NCBI RefSeq assembly: GCF_001190745.1
Contig: NZ_CP012196.1
Span: 1,240,001-1,304,000 of the forward strand
Source of the DNA: Campylobacter gracilis
GTDB lineage: Bacteria > Campylobacterota > Campylobacteria > Campylobacterales > Campylobacteraceae
DNA: 64,000 nt
Direction of reading: 5' to 3'
Below the pieces are notes generated by a model. The model did not search any database. It saw only the letters and a list, made by a program, of their open reading frames with translations, and was not told the origin of the DNA. Shown in pieces: positions 1-8,491 of the stretch. Position 1 is the stretch's first letter; every line of letters begins with the position of its first letter. Position numbers and translations under genes: made by a program.

Positions 1-461
1 TTTTTAACGACACGATCGCGCAAAACGTAAGCTACGGCGCGGAATTTAACGAGCAGCGAGTAATAGAGGCGCTGAAGCTCGCTAACGCCTATGAGTTCGT
101 AAGCTCGATGAAGGATGGAATTTACACCGTGCTTAGCGAGTTCGGCGCAAATCTTAGCGGCGGACAGCGCCAGCGTATCGCCATCGCGCGCGCGCTGTAT
201 AAGGACCCGCAAATTTTAATATTCGACGAGGCGACTTCGGCGCTGGATAACGCAAGCGAAAAGGAGATCTCAAACGTCATCGAAAAGATCAAACAAAGCA
301 AAATCGTCTTTGTAATCGCCCACCGCCTCTCCACGATCGAGCGCGCCGATAATATCGCCGTGATGAAAAACGGCCGAATACTTGCTATCGGCACCGACGC
401 GAAGCTGACGGGCGAATGCGAGGAGTATCGCAGCCTAAAGGGGATCATGCAAAATGGCTAA
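1..461 (+). CDS. MsbA-like ABC exporter, C-terminal ATPase part (5' end outside window)
   Basis: Partial gene open at the window edge; the reading frame starts at base 3. About 152 residues remain, all from the nucleotide-binding domain. Visible are the NDTIAQNVSYG stretch after the Q-loop, the ABC signature LSGGQRQR, Walker B ILIFDEATSALD and the H-loop in VIAHRLSTI. This domain hydrolyses ATP to drive export by the fused membrane domain, which lies outside the window. The sequence resembles MsbA/type IV exporters that flip lipid A-core, but without the transmembrane half the substrate cannot be fixed. About 590 bp of gene-free DNA follow it. Confidence 0.85.
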   Translation, partial: FNDTIAQNVSYGAEFNEQRVIEALKLANAYEFVSSMKDGIYTVLSEFGANLSGGQRQRIAIARALYKDPQILIFDEATSALDNASEKEISNVIEKIKQSKIVFVIAHRLSTIERADNIAVMKNGRILAIGTDAKLTGECEEYRSLKGIMQNG

Positions 462-1052
462 ATGGCGCCCGGGCTTTAGCGATGAAAATTCTACGCCATT
501 TTGCGCCCTATTTTGGAATTTCATCTTTGAAATTCCGCCCCTCGGTCTTGGATTTTGGAATTTTAAAATTTTATCTTTGAAATTTAGCCGCCGAGATTAT
601 CCGCGAAGATTGAAATTCTATCTTGAAATTTAATCGCGCGCTGAAATTTAGCCACGCGGATAGCGGTTTTGGCTGCAGGGTTTTTTCAATAAAACCCGAA
701 AGCTCGACTCTTTGATGCGACGAGACACGACTACTAGAGCTTTAACGTTTGGATTAAAATTTTATCTTAAAATTTCAGCGCTTCGTTGCGAGCCGCCTCT
801 AAATTTAAAAGCTCGCGCCGTTTTAAAACCGCTGCGGTAAAATTTTATCGCGCGCTAGGCTTTTCGGCGCACTACATGCACTTGATCTTGGGCATCTGCG
901 ATAAAATTTTGGCTTGATTTTCCTTTATAAATTTTCGCATCTTTTTAAAATCTCTATCCGAATCGAAATTTTTCAAATATTTTTATATAAAAACCGAGCT
1001 TTAATCAATAAAAGGCTACAATAACGCCAAATTTAATTCCAAGGGAAAGTCA
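462..1052. other. Intergenic stretch rich in AAATTT-type words
   Basis: No gene is credible here. The stretch is filled with copies of AAATTT, GAAATTT and AAATTTT in both orientations between GC-rich fragments. The last part holds a likely promoter for the following MFS gene (TACAAT at 1017-1022). Confidence 0.6.
1017..1046 (+). promoter_or_regulatory. Putative -10 box and ribosome-binding site of the MFS gene
   Basis: TACAAT at 1017-1022 is a good -10 box. AAGGGA at 1041-1046 lies 6 bases before TTG 1053, which favours that start over the ATG at 1065. Confidence 0.4.
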
Positions 1053-2204
1053 TTGTTTGAATCCATGCGCGCAGCACGCTCGCTAAGCCCCCTATTTCTG
1101 GGGATCTTCTTTATGTTTATCGGCGACGCGCTAGTCATCGCAAGCGCGGGCATCATGCTAAAAGAATCCGGCCACAGCGAGCTTGAGATCGGACTAATTT
1201 CGGCGTTTTTCTTTTTAGGGGCGATCTTTAGCGGCTTTTTCGTGCCTTACATCATCGGTGCGCTCTCATACGTGCGGGCATACGCAGTCTTTACGGCGCT
1301 TTTCGGAATTGCTGCAATGCTGCACGATCTTGGCTCAAACCTCGTATATTGGGCGATTTTGCGCTTTATTTTGGGCTTTTGCTACTACGCGCTTTTGATG
1401 ATAATCGAAAGCTGGATAAACTCAAAGATCACAAACTCCATCCGCTCCCGCGTCCTCGCGATCTACGAAGCGGTTTTTTACGGCGCGTTTGCGATAGGAG
1501 TTATAATTTTGGCGCTAAATTTCGGAACGATGAAAGTTTTCGTGCTAAGCGCATTTTTCATCATCTTGGCGCTGCTGCCGGTAAATTTAATCCGCTTCAA
1601 CCCTCCTAGGGTTCCCGCTCGCATGCGAGTTTCTATGCCGCAAATTTCGATCGTGCCGCCGCTTGCGTTTGCGACGGTAGTTTGCGCGGGCATTTTGATT
1701 AACGGCTTTTTTTCGATGGCGAGCGTTTTTGTGCTAAGCGCGGGGCTTGGAGTGGGCTCTGTGGGCGCATTTATGGGATCGGCGATGGCAGGAGGTTTCT
1801 TGGCGCAGCTTGTTTGCGGCACTATTTCAGATAAGTTTGGTCGCAAACGCGCCATAATGATAGTTTGCGCCGTGGGTCTTACTTCCTGCACGGCGCTATT
1901 TTTTGCTAAAAGCTTCATCCTAACGTGCGCACTTGCGCTGCTACTGGGATTTGGCGCTTTTCCTTTGTATTCGCTCGCCATCGCGCGCGCAAACGACTCT
2001 ATCACCGGCGAGGGCGCATCTCGCGTACAAATTTCAGCGGCGATGCTCTTTATCTATTCGAGCGCGTCGCTCTGCTCGCCTTTGATCATCGGCGCGATGA
2101 TGAAATTCTTAGGCGCAAACGGCTTTATCTGGGTGTTTTTCGCGGCGATGAGCTTTTTATTTATATTTGCTATCTTTCGCCCCGAGATCGCGCCGAAAAG
2201 ATAG
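1053..2204 (+). CDS. Major facilitator superfamily transporter (YcaD-like)
   Basis: Protein of 383 residues made almost wholly of hydrophobic segments, about twelve membrane helices, so an inner-membrane secondary transporter. The loop between helices 8 and 9 carries the MFS motif SDKFGRKR. The overall pattern resembles the YcaD/Cj1241 type of putative efflux carrier; the substrate is unknown. The start is TTG with AAGGGA six bases upstream; an in-frame ATG lies four codons later. It converges on a second MFS gene, with only 10 bp between the stops, so the two are not one operon. Confidence 0.8.
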   Translation: MFESMRAARSLSPLFLGIFFMFIGDALVIASAGIMLKESGHSELEIGLISAFFFLGAIFSGFFVPYIIGALSYVRAYAVFTALFGIAAMLHDLGSNLVYWAILRFILGFCYYALLMIIESWINSKITNSIRSRVLAIYEAVFYGAFAIGVIILALNFGTMKVFVLSAFFIILALLPVNLIRFNPPRVPARMRVSMPQISIVPPLAFATVVCAGILINGFFSMASVFVLSAGLGVGSVGAFMGSAMAGGFLAQLVCGTISDKFGRKRAIMIVCAVGLTSCTALFFAKSFILTCALALLLGFGAFPLYSLAIARANDSITGEGASRVQISAAMLFIYSSASLCSPLIIGAMMKFLGANGFIWVFFAAMSFLFIFAIFRPEIAPKR

Positions 2205-2214
2205 CTTTAAAATT

Positions 2215-3405
2215 TTAAATTTTTTCGTAGATCAAAAATTTATAATAAAACGCCGCGATTGCAAACATAAAGCCCATGCCGAAGGTGATTTGCGAAAGCG
2301 AAAATCCAAGCTCGAAAAAAAATCCGATCGCAGCCGACACGAGCGTCGCGACGATGAAATACGCCATGTCGTTATAAGCGATGACGCGCCCGAAAAACTC
2401 CCTGTCGACGTGGCTTTGCAGCTGCGTAAAAGAATACGACCACACCGTCGTGATGAAAAATCCCGCCGCGATCATGCCCGCAAACGAAAGCCAGTAGTTA
2501 AACTCCAGCACCGCCCACAGCGCGATGCCCGCAAACTGCCCCAGCAATAGCCAAAAAAACGTATGTTTATTCACGATCTTACTTAGCCATATCTGCCCGA
2601 AAAACGCAGCCGCCGAGCGCGACATATTCATAAGCCCGATTACTAGCGAGGCGCTTAAAATTTCTTTGTATTTATATTTCGCAAGAAGCGCGATGAGATT
2701 GTCGTAGGTAGTGACGGCGACGAAGGCGTGAAGGACGATGAGATGCACCACCAAAGGATGCGAGCGCAGGTAAGAAAAGCCCTCCTTTAGCATCTTAAAC
2801 ACGGGTCCTGGCGCGTTTCTTGCAAGGTCTTTAAAATTTAGCCGCAGCAGGATAAAAAACGAAAAAACATATAAGCAAAAATCCAAAATAAAAGCCGCTC
2901 TCACGCCGAAATAGTGGATAAAAATACCCGCGCTCGCCATTCCGAAAGTATATGTGATCGTCCAGATAATGCCCGTCATCTCGTTGGCAAGCTTGAGATA
3001 AGGACGGCTTAGAAATTTCGGCAGCGTAGATGATTCGGTTTGAAAAAACAGCGTGCCTGCGACGCTGCGCACGACTACGATCAGAAGCAACAGCCACAGA
3101 TAATTCAAACTATCGATAAAAATCAGCATGAAAATACTGATCATCTCGGTTATAAACATCGCCGTCATCAGTGGCTTTGGTTGAAATTTATCCACGATGA
3201 TGCCGTTGATGGGCGCTAAAAAAACGTTTGGCACGAACGAAACGACGCCCACCGCCGTGATCGCCCACACCGGCGCGCCAAGCTCTATGAGTAGCGTAGC
3301 GACCCCCACCACCGAAAACCACAAGCCAAACATACATATAAAACCCGCCGAAAAGAGTAGGCGGTAGTTGCGCGAATGGCGAAGCAGCACAATGTATCTG
3401 ATCAT
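2215..3405 (-). CDS. Major facilitator superfamily transporter
   Basis: Protein of 396 residues with about twelve predicted membrane helices, starting MIRYIVLLRHSRNYRLLFS. The loop after helix 2 carries a degenerate MFS motif (GIIVDKFQPKPLM). The shape is that of drug or siderophore exporters of the MFS_3/EntS group, but the substrate cannot be told from sequence. It converges on the other MFS gene. Upstream lies a short gap shared divergently with the SPFH operon. Confidence 0.8.
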   Translation of the reverse strand: MIRYIVLLRHSRNYRLLFSAGFICMFGLWFSVVGVATLLIELGAPVWAITAVGVVSFVPNVFLAPINGIIVDKFQPKPLMTAMFITEMISIFMLIFIDSLNYLWLLLLIVVVRSVAGTLFFQTESSTLPKFLSRPYLKLANEMTGIIWTITYTFGMASAGIFIHYFGVRAAFILDFCLYVFSFFILLRLNFKDLARNAPGPVFKMLKEGFSYLRSHPLVVHLIVLHAFVAVTTYDNLIALLAKYKYKEILSASLVIGLMNMSRSAAAFFGQIWLSKIVNKHTFFWLLLGQFAGIALWAVLEFNYWLSFAGMIAAGFFITTVWSYSFTQLQSHVDREFFGRVIAYNDMAYFIVATLVSAAIGFFFELGFSLSQITFGMGFMFAIAAFYYKFLIYEKI

Positions 3406-3491
3406 AAAATTTTATCCTGTAAATTTAATATAAAAAATCTAGCGAAATTGTATCACGACGCGCCTTAAAAGCCAAAATAAGCTAAAAATGC

Positions 3492-3516
3492 TATAATTGC
3501 GAAATTTTAATTCAGG
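3492..3516 (+). promoter_or_regulatory. -10 box and ribosome-binding site of the SPFH-NfeD operon
   Basis: A consensus TATAAT (3492-3497) preceded by TGC lies 27 bases before ATG 3524; AGGAG at 3514-3518 is the ribosome-binding site. The box overlaps an in-frame TTG at 3497, which argues against that upstream start. Confidence 0.6.
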
Positions 3517-3523
3517 AGTGAAA

Positions 3524-4444
3524 ATGGAAGGGTTCGTAACTACGGTAATAGTATTTTGCGTCCTCATCGCGGCAATTCTAAAGATGGGGGTCAAGATCGT
3601 CTCGCAATCGGAAATTTTAATCATCGAGCGGCTGGGTCGCTTTCACAAGGTACTCGACGGCGGCTTTCACATCATCGTGCCGTTTTTTGACGCGGTGCGC
3701 GCGAAGATGAGCGTGCGCGAGCAGCTCGTGGACATCAGCAAGCAGCAAGTCATCACCAAAGATAACGTCAACATAAGCGTCGACGGTATCGTGTTTTTGA
3801 AAGTCATCGACGGTAAGATGGCGCTTTACAACGTCGAGGATTATCGTCGCGCGATTTCAAATTTAGCGATGACGACGCTACGTAGCGCGATCGGCGAGAT
3901 GAGCCTAGATAACACGCTTAGCTCGCGCGATCAGCTAAATTCCAAACTACAAATTGCTCTGGGCGACGCTGCGGATAACTGGGGCGTAAAGATCATGCGC
4001 GTAGAGATCTCCGAAATTTCGGTACCGCACGGCATCGAAGAGGCGATGAATATGCAGATGAAGGCAGAGCGCGAAAAGCGCGCGATCGAGCTTAAAGCCG
4101 AGGCGGAAAAAGCAGCCCTCATCCGAAACGCCGAGGCGCTAAAGCAGGAGAAGGTGCTCGAAGCCGAGGCGATCGAGCGTATGGCGGATGCGAAAAAATA
4201 CGAGCAGATCGCGCTAGCACAAGGTCAAAAAGACGCGATGGATAGTATAAATTTAGCGATGAGCGCTTCTAGCTTTGCGGCGGAATACCTGCTCGCGCAA
4301 GGTCGCGTAAACGCCTTCAGCGAGCTGTCCAAAAACCCGAGCAAAGATAAAATTTTGATCCCTTACGAAACGAGCGAGCTGATCGGCTCTCTTAGCGTGC
4401 TTAAAGAATTCCTCGGCAAAAACGGCGCGAAGGATGCTAAATGA
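3524..4444 (+). CDS. SPFH/stomatin-like membrane protein (QmcA family)
   Basis: 306 residues. An N-terminal membrane anchor (about residues 2-20) is followed by an SPFH/band-7 domain (about 25-180, with the SEILIIERLGRFHKVLDGG and VDISKQQVITKDNV regions) and a charged Glu/Lys/Ala-rich coiled coil (about 175-235). Such proteins form oligomeric membrane scaffolds and influence membrane proteases; no enzymatic role is expected. The start is ATG 3524, preceded by AGGAG. It overlaps the NfeD gene by ATGA, the usual genetic pairing for this family, so the two very likely form one membrane complex. Confidence 0.88.
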   Translation: MEGFVTTVIVFCVLIAAILKMGVKIVSQSEILIIERLGRFHKVLDGGFHIIVPFFDAVRAKMSVREQLVDISKQQVITKDNVNISVDGIVFLKVIDGKMALYNVEDYRRAISNLAMTTLRSAIGEMSLDNTLSSRDQLNSKLQIALGDAADNWGVKIMRVEISEISVPHGIEEAMNMQMKAEREKRAIELKAEAEKAALIRNAEALKQEKVLEAEAIERMADAKKYEQIALAQGQKDAMDSINLAMSASSFAAEYLLAQGRVNAFSELSKNPSKDKILIPYETSELIGSLSVLKEFLGKNGAKDAK

Positions 4445-5013
4445 ACGCGCTGATTTTTATCATAATCGGCGTGATTTTAGCGATCGTCGAGCTTTTGGTG
4501 ATGGATTTTACCTTTATATTTTTCAGCGCCGGATTTTTCATCACGGGGCTTTTGAGTTTCGGCTTTCATCTTGATTGGGACGTGCAAATTCTGCTTTCGT
4601 TCGTACTTTCGTTCGTACTTCTAATCGCACTTAAAAGACCGCTAAAATCGCGCTTTTTCAAACCCAAAGAGAAGCATGAGGATAATTTTTTGGACGAAAG
4701 CGGCACCGGCACCGTCAAAAACGGCATGGTCTATTTCAAAAGTACGTTTTGGAAAAGCGATGAAATTTCAGATCTTAACGAGGGTGACCGCGTCGAAATT
4801 TTAGGCGTAAAAAACGGCCAGATCGTGGTTAAAAAAGATAGCAGTCGAAATTCTAGCGGCGCAGGTGGCGTAAATTTAAATGACGGCGACGCAAATTTAG
4901 GCGACGCGGACAGCACGGGTACCGACGATAAAAATTCTAACGTCGCCGCAAGCAAAAGCGCGCAAAGCTCTGGCGCTAAAGAAGAAGCGCCTGAAGATCT
5001 GAAAGAGGCGTAG
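4441..5013 (+). CDS. NfeD-like membrane protein with OB-fold domain
   Basis: 190 residues: two to three membrane helices (about 3-70), then a short beta-rich domain (about 88-135, GTGTVKNGMVYFKSTFW and GDRVEILGVKNGQIVV) typical of the NfeD C-terminal OB fold. NfeD proteins partner SPFH proteins, here encoded immediately upstream with a 4-bp overlap. The last 55 residues are a Gly/Ser/Asp/Ala-rich tail. Its DNA contains repeated AAATTT words (VNLNDGD, ANLGDAD), like the low-complexity linkers elsewhere in the window. Codon use before the tail looks like that of its neighbours. Confidence 0.82.
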   Translation: MNALIFIIIGVILAIVELLVMDFTFIFFSAGFFITGLLSFGFHLDWDVQILLSFVLSFVLLIALKRPLKSRFFKPKEKHEDNFLDESGTGTVKNGMVYFKSTFWKSDEISDLNEGDRVEILGVKNGQIVVKKDSSRNSSGAGGVNLNDGDANLGDADSTGTDDKNSNVAASKSAQSSGAKEEAPEDLKEA

Positions 5014-5014
5014 A

Positions 5015-5365
5015 GTGAGCGCTAAAACCGCACCGAAAAAAACGATCAACAGCAAAGATGAAATTTTAAAATTTTTATCGTCGCAGAAAAAGAGGCTTTT
5101 TGCGGTTGGCGTTACCGAGCTAGGGTTTTTCGGTAGCTACGCCAAGGGTAGCGCCGACGAGTTTTCAGACATCGACATCGCGATCGAAACCGACGGGGCA
5201 AAAATGGTAAAAAAACTAGGAAACCCCCTTTCGGCGCTGGTTTTTTTAGACGATTTTAAAAAAAAGCTGTCCAGTAAATTTAATGTAAATGTCGATCTGT
5301 GCGATACTACCTCTTTAAGTCGCGAAGAAAAAGCAAAGCTTTTGCAAGGAGCGATTTATGTTTGA
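5015..5365 (+). CDS. mntA: MNT-domain nucleotidyltransferase antitoxin
   Basis: 116 residues of the minimal nucleotidyltransferase fold. The catalytic signature is intact: GSYAKG at residues 40-45 and the SDIDIAIE stretch with Asp52 and Asp54. In studied type VII systems MntA transfers AMP groups from ATP to a tyrosine of the HEPN toxin and so neutralises it. The start is GTG 5015 with GAGG a few bases upstream. It begins 1 bp after the NfeD stop and overlaps the HEPN gene by 8 bp, so the two are co-translated. Family assignment is strong; activity here is inferred. Confidence 0.85.
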   Translation: MSAKTAPKKTINSKDEILKFLSSQKKRLFAVGVTELGFFGSYAKGSADEFSDIDIAIETDGAKMVKKLGNPLSALVFLDDFKKKLSSKFNVNVDLCDTTSLSREEKAKLLQGAIYV

Positions 5366-5732
5366 AAAATCAAGCGTAGAGCGGTTAAAAAAGATATCTG
5401 ATAAAATTTCATCCATCCTAAATAAATGCGAGGACGGCGTAGCGCAGGCTCTTGCTGATGAGGACGTTTTGCAACCCGCGATAATGATGCAATTCATCAA
5501 TATCCACGCCCTGCTAAAAGGGCTGCAAGAAAGCAACGATTTGCAGGCTTTGGCGATCTTTAGCAAAGATGAAATAAGAGCTATCAACGCCATCAGAAAT
5601 ATCGCTTCGCACGAATACGAACGGCTAAATTTTGAGCTGATAGAGATAGCCATCAAGGACTATCTACCGACGCTAAATCAAAAAATCACCAGCGCACTAA
5701 AGCCGTATCGCAAAGGCAAATCGGAAGGATAA
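5358..5732 (+). CDS. hepT: HEPN-domain toxin (HepT-like)
   Basis: 124 residues, all-helical in appearance. The HEPN ribonuclease motif RX4HXY is present as RNIASHEY: Arg80, His85, Tyr87. HEPN toxins cleave RNA, and Tyr in this motif is the residue adenylylated by the MntA partner in Shewanella. The gene overlaps mntA by 8 bp and ends 2 bp before mqnC, so toxin, antitoxin and a menaquinone gene are probably on one transcript. Placement in a housekeeping operon with no mobile-element remnants suggests either a settled acquisition or a chromosomally adapted module. Confidence 0.85.
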   Translation: MFEKSSVERLKKISDKISSILNKCEDGVAQALADEDVLQPAIMMQFINIHALLKGLQESNDLQALAIFSKDEIRAINAIRNIASHEYERLNFELIEIAIKDYLPTLNQKITSALKPYRKGKSEG

Positions 5733-5734
5733 AT

Positions 5735-6784
5735 TTGAAAAGACTAAGTATAGACGAAGCTCTAAATTTAATAGAACACGCCGATCTGAACGAGCTTGGG
5801 CGAGCGGCGTTTGCGCGCAAGCGCGAGCTGCACCCGGGTCGCGTCACAACTTTCATCATCGATCGAAACATAAACTACACCAATGCTTGCATGGTGGATT
5901 GCAAATTTTGCGCATTTTACCGCCACGCAAGCGACGCGGACGCCTACGTGCTGAGCTTTGAACAGATTAGCGAAAAGATCGAGGAGCTCATAGCCGTGGG
6001 CGGCACGCAAATTTTATTTCAAGGCGGCGTCCATCCGAAGCTGAAAATCGAATGGTACGAGGATCTGGTGGAGTTCATCCGCAAAAATTACCCGAGCATC
6101 ACGATCCACGGCTTCTCGGCGATCGAGATCGATTATATCGCGCGCCTTAGCGGCATTAGCACGCTCGAAGTGCTTCGCAGGCTGCAAGCCAAGGGGCTCT
6201 ACTCGATGCCCGGAGCCGGAGCCGAAATTTTAAGCGACCGCGTGCGAGAGCTAGTAGCGCCGCGCAAAAGCGATAGTGCCACGTGGCTTAGAGTGCACGA
6301 GGAGGCGCACGGCATCGGCATGAAAACGACTGCTACGATGATGTTCGGCACGCTGGAAAGCACGCGCGAGATCGTGGAGCACTGGGATAAAATCCGCGAG
6401 CTGCAAGACCGCACGGGCGGCTTTCGAGCGTTCATTTTATGGAGTTTTCAAGGGCAAAATACCCGCCTTTTGCGCGAGCATCCAGAGATCAAAAAGCAAA
6501 GCCCCAACCGCTACCTGCGCCTGCTCGCTGTCTCGCGACTATTTTTGGATAATTTCAAAAACATCCAAAGCAGCTGGGTCACGCAGGGCAGCTACATCGG
6601 GCAGCTGGCGCTGAAATTCGGCGCGAACGATCTGGGAAGCACGATGATGGAGGAAAACGTCGTAAAGGCCGCGGGCGCGAGCTTTCGGATGAGCAAGGAC
6701 GAGATGATAGCGCTGATCCGCGACGTAGGCGAAATACCCGCCAAGCGCAACACCAACTACGATATTTTGGAGACGTACGCTTAG
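5735..6784 (+). CDS. mqnC: Cyclic dehypoxanthine futalosine synthase (radical SAM)
   Basis: 349 residues. The radical-SAM cluster motif Cx3Cx2C is CMVDCKFC (Cys52, Cys56, Cys59), followed by FAFYRH-type residues typical of MqnC/MqnE. MqnC cyclises dehypoxanthine futalosine in the futalosine route to menaquinone, the quinone used by Campylobacter respiration. Further family stretches are GGVHPKLKIEWYEDL, PGAGAEIL and ILWSFQGQNT. The start is TTG with GGAAGGA upstream. The next gene order (M16 protein, recG) is the same as in other Campylobacter genomes as I remember them. Confidence 0.92.
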   Translation: MKRLSIDEALNLIEHADLNELGRAAFARKRELHPGRVTTFIIDRNINYTNACMVDCKFCAFYRHASDADAYVLSFEQISEKIEELIAVGGTQILFQGGVHPKLKIEWYEDLVEFIRKNYPSITIHGFSAIEIDYIARLSGISTLEVLRRLQAKGLYSMPGAGAEILSDRVRELVAPRKSDSATWLRVHEEAHGIGMKTTATMMFGTLESTREIVEHWDKIRELQDRTGGFRAFILWSFQGQNTRLLREHPEIKKQSPNRYLRLLAVSRLFLDNFKNIQSSWVTQGSYIGQLALKFGANDLGSTMMEENVVKAAGASFRMSKDEMIALIRDVGEIPAKRNTNYDILETYA

Positions 6785-7231
6785 GTGCGGACTTTTGCGC
6801 GTTTGCGACGCGAAATTTATGCGCTTACGGCGCAAATTTAGCGGCAAATTTGCCTTAAAACAGATGGCGAATTTTTACGATCGCGAGCGTGGAATTTTGC
6901 CGTGAGTTTTAAAATTTTGATAACAGGATGGGCTTAAATTTACGGGCGCGAAAGGAATTCGCGCGGTAAAATTTCATTTTGCTGCGGAATTTCGCCTTAG
7001 AATTTTATGAACGCGAAATTCCGTGTCGCGGCGTTTTGGGCGCTGAAATTTTACAAAACGTGCGGCGCGATTAAATTTTAAAATTTTAAGCAGGACGGGC
7101 AAAACTGCCTTGGCGCGAAATTTCAAAAACTATCCCGGTGCAAATTTAAAAGCGGCGCGTTTAGCTGCGTCAAAATTTTAAAATCGCGCCCGAAAGAACG
7201 ATGAAATTTAAAAATTTTATAAAGGAAAACG
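6785..7231. other. Intergenic stretch rich in AAATTT-type words
   Basis: About 450 bp without a gene between mqnC and the M16 gene. It is made of alternating GC-rich fragments and AAATTTTAAAATTT-like palindromes. I see no convincing terminator or small RNA. Confidence 0.6.
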
Positions 7232-8491
7232 ATGGAAAAAAAAGAGATTTCACTTAAAGCTAAAGGCGGCAAAAGCGCTAAAATCGACTTTTTGTATCAG
7301 TTCGACGATTCGCTGCCGGTAGCGAGCTTCAAGCTAATTTTTAAAGCAAGCGGCGCGGTGAGCGAGAAGACCCTGGGCCTTGCGCGCATCTGCGCGGGCG
7401 TTTTGGGCGAGGGCTCAAAGACGCTGGGAGTGAGCGAATTTCACCGCAAGCTCGATATCCGCGCGGTCGAGATCAGCGCTGCGAGCAATTTTGAAACCTT
7501 CGGCATCCAGGTAAACTGTTTAAAAGAGCACTTCGATTTCGGCCTAGACATGCTGCGAGAGCTGCTTAAGGAGCCCAATCTAACGCCCTCGGTGCTGGAA
7601 AAGCTAAAAATGCAAACCATAGGCGAGCTCGCCGTGCTAAAAAGCGAGTTCGATTACATCGCGACATGCAACCTAAAAGCGCTTCTGTATCCACGCACGA
7701 GGCTTGCTCAGCCGCTCATAGGCGACGAGGCGAGCGTAGAGCGGATCACGATGAAGGACGTGCGGGAGTTTTTCGCCTCGTTGAGTTTAGAGAATTTATA
7801 CGTCGTTTTATGCGGCGACGTGAGCGATAAAAACCCGAAAATCGCTGAAATTTTAAGCCTCTTTGCAAGCGGTAAAAAGCGCGAGCTGCCGTTTTTCGCG
7901 CCGAGCGATGCGAAAAAGATAAAGATCCAAAAGGAGCAGACGCAGCAGGCCTATATCTACTTCGGCGCGCCATTTACGCTGCCAAAGGAGCAAGAGTTCA
8001 TCGCAAACACCGCGCTTTTCGTGCTCGGAAGCAGCGGTTTTGGCAGCAGGCTGATGGAGCGCATCCGCGTCAAGCACGGCCTTGCGTATTCGGTCTATGC
8101 GCGCGGCGATTTCGAGCTTAGCCGCCGCGAGTTTTGGGGCTATCTGCAGACCAAAAATGAAAATTTACAAAACGCCGCCGCGCTCGTAAAAGAGGAAATC
8201 GCGAAATTTATCGCATCGGGCGTGAGCGAAGCGGAGCTAAAAAGCGCTAAAAAATTCCTAATCGGAAGCGCCGTGCTGCAAAAAGAGACGATGTTTAAGC
8301 GAGCGGCGATCGCGCAGAGCGAGTATTACAAGGGCTACGCATTCGGCGAATTCGAGCGAAATTTAAAGCGCATCGAGACGCTAAAACTAGGAGCGCTTAA
8401 TGATTTCATCAAGTCGCACGACGAGATTATGAACCTAAGCTTTTCCGTCATTTGCGACGAGGCCGCCGCAAAAAAGGGGCTTAAAATTTAG
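7232..8491 (+). CDS. M16 family (pitrilysin-like) protein lacking the zinc motif
   Basis: 419 residues with the two-domain layout of M16B peptidases: an N-terminal half with ASGAVSEK and SAASNFETFGIQVNCL, and a C-terminal half with FGSRLMERIRVKHGLAYSVYARGDF. The catalytic HxxEH expected after about residue 40 is absent: the region reads GLARICAGVLGEGSKTLG. No inverted zincin motif is visible elsewhere. In M16B enzymes such chains usually act as the non-catalytic partner of an active subunit, encoded elsewhere if so. ATG start preceded by AAAGGA. Relatives beside mqnC and recG in Campylobacter are annotated zinc-protease-like. Confidence 0.82.
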   Translation: MEKKEISLKAKGGKSAKIDFLYQFDDSLPVASFKLIFKASGAVSEKTLGLARICAGVLGEGSKTLGVSEFHRKLDIRAVEISAASNFETFGIQVNCLKEHFDFGLDMLRELLKEPNLTPSVLEKLKMQTIGELAVLKSEFDYIATCNLKALLYPRTRLAQPLIGDEASVERITMKDVREFFASLSLENLYVVLCGDVSDKNPKIAEILSLFASGKKRELPFFAPSDAKKIKIQKEQTQQAYIYFGAPFTLPKEQEFIANTALFVLGSSGFGSRLMERIRVKHGLAYSVYARGDFELSRREFWGYLQTKNENLQNAAALVKEEIAKFIASGVSEAELKSAKKFLIGSAVLQKETMFKRAAIAQSEYYKGYAFGEFERNLKRIETLKLGALNDFIKSHDEIMNLSFSVICDEAAAKKGLKI

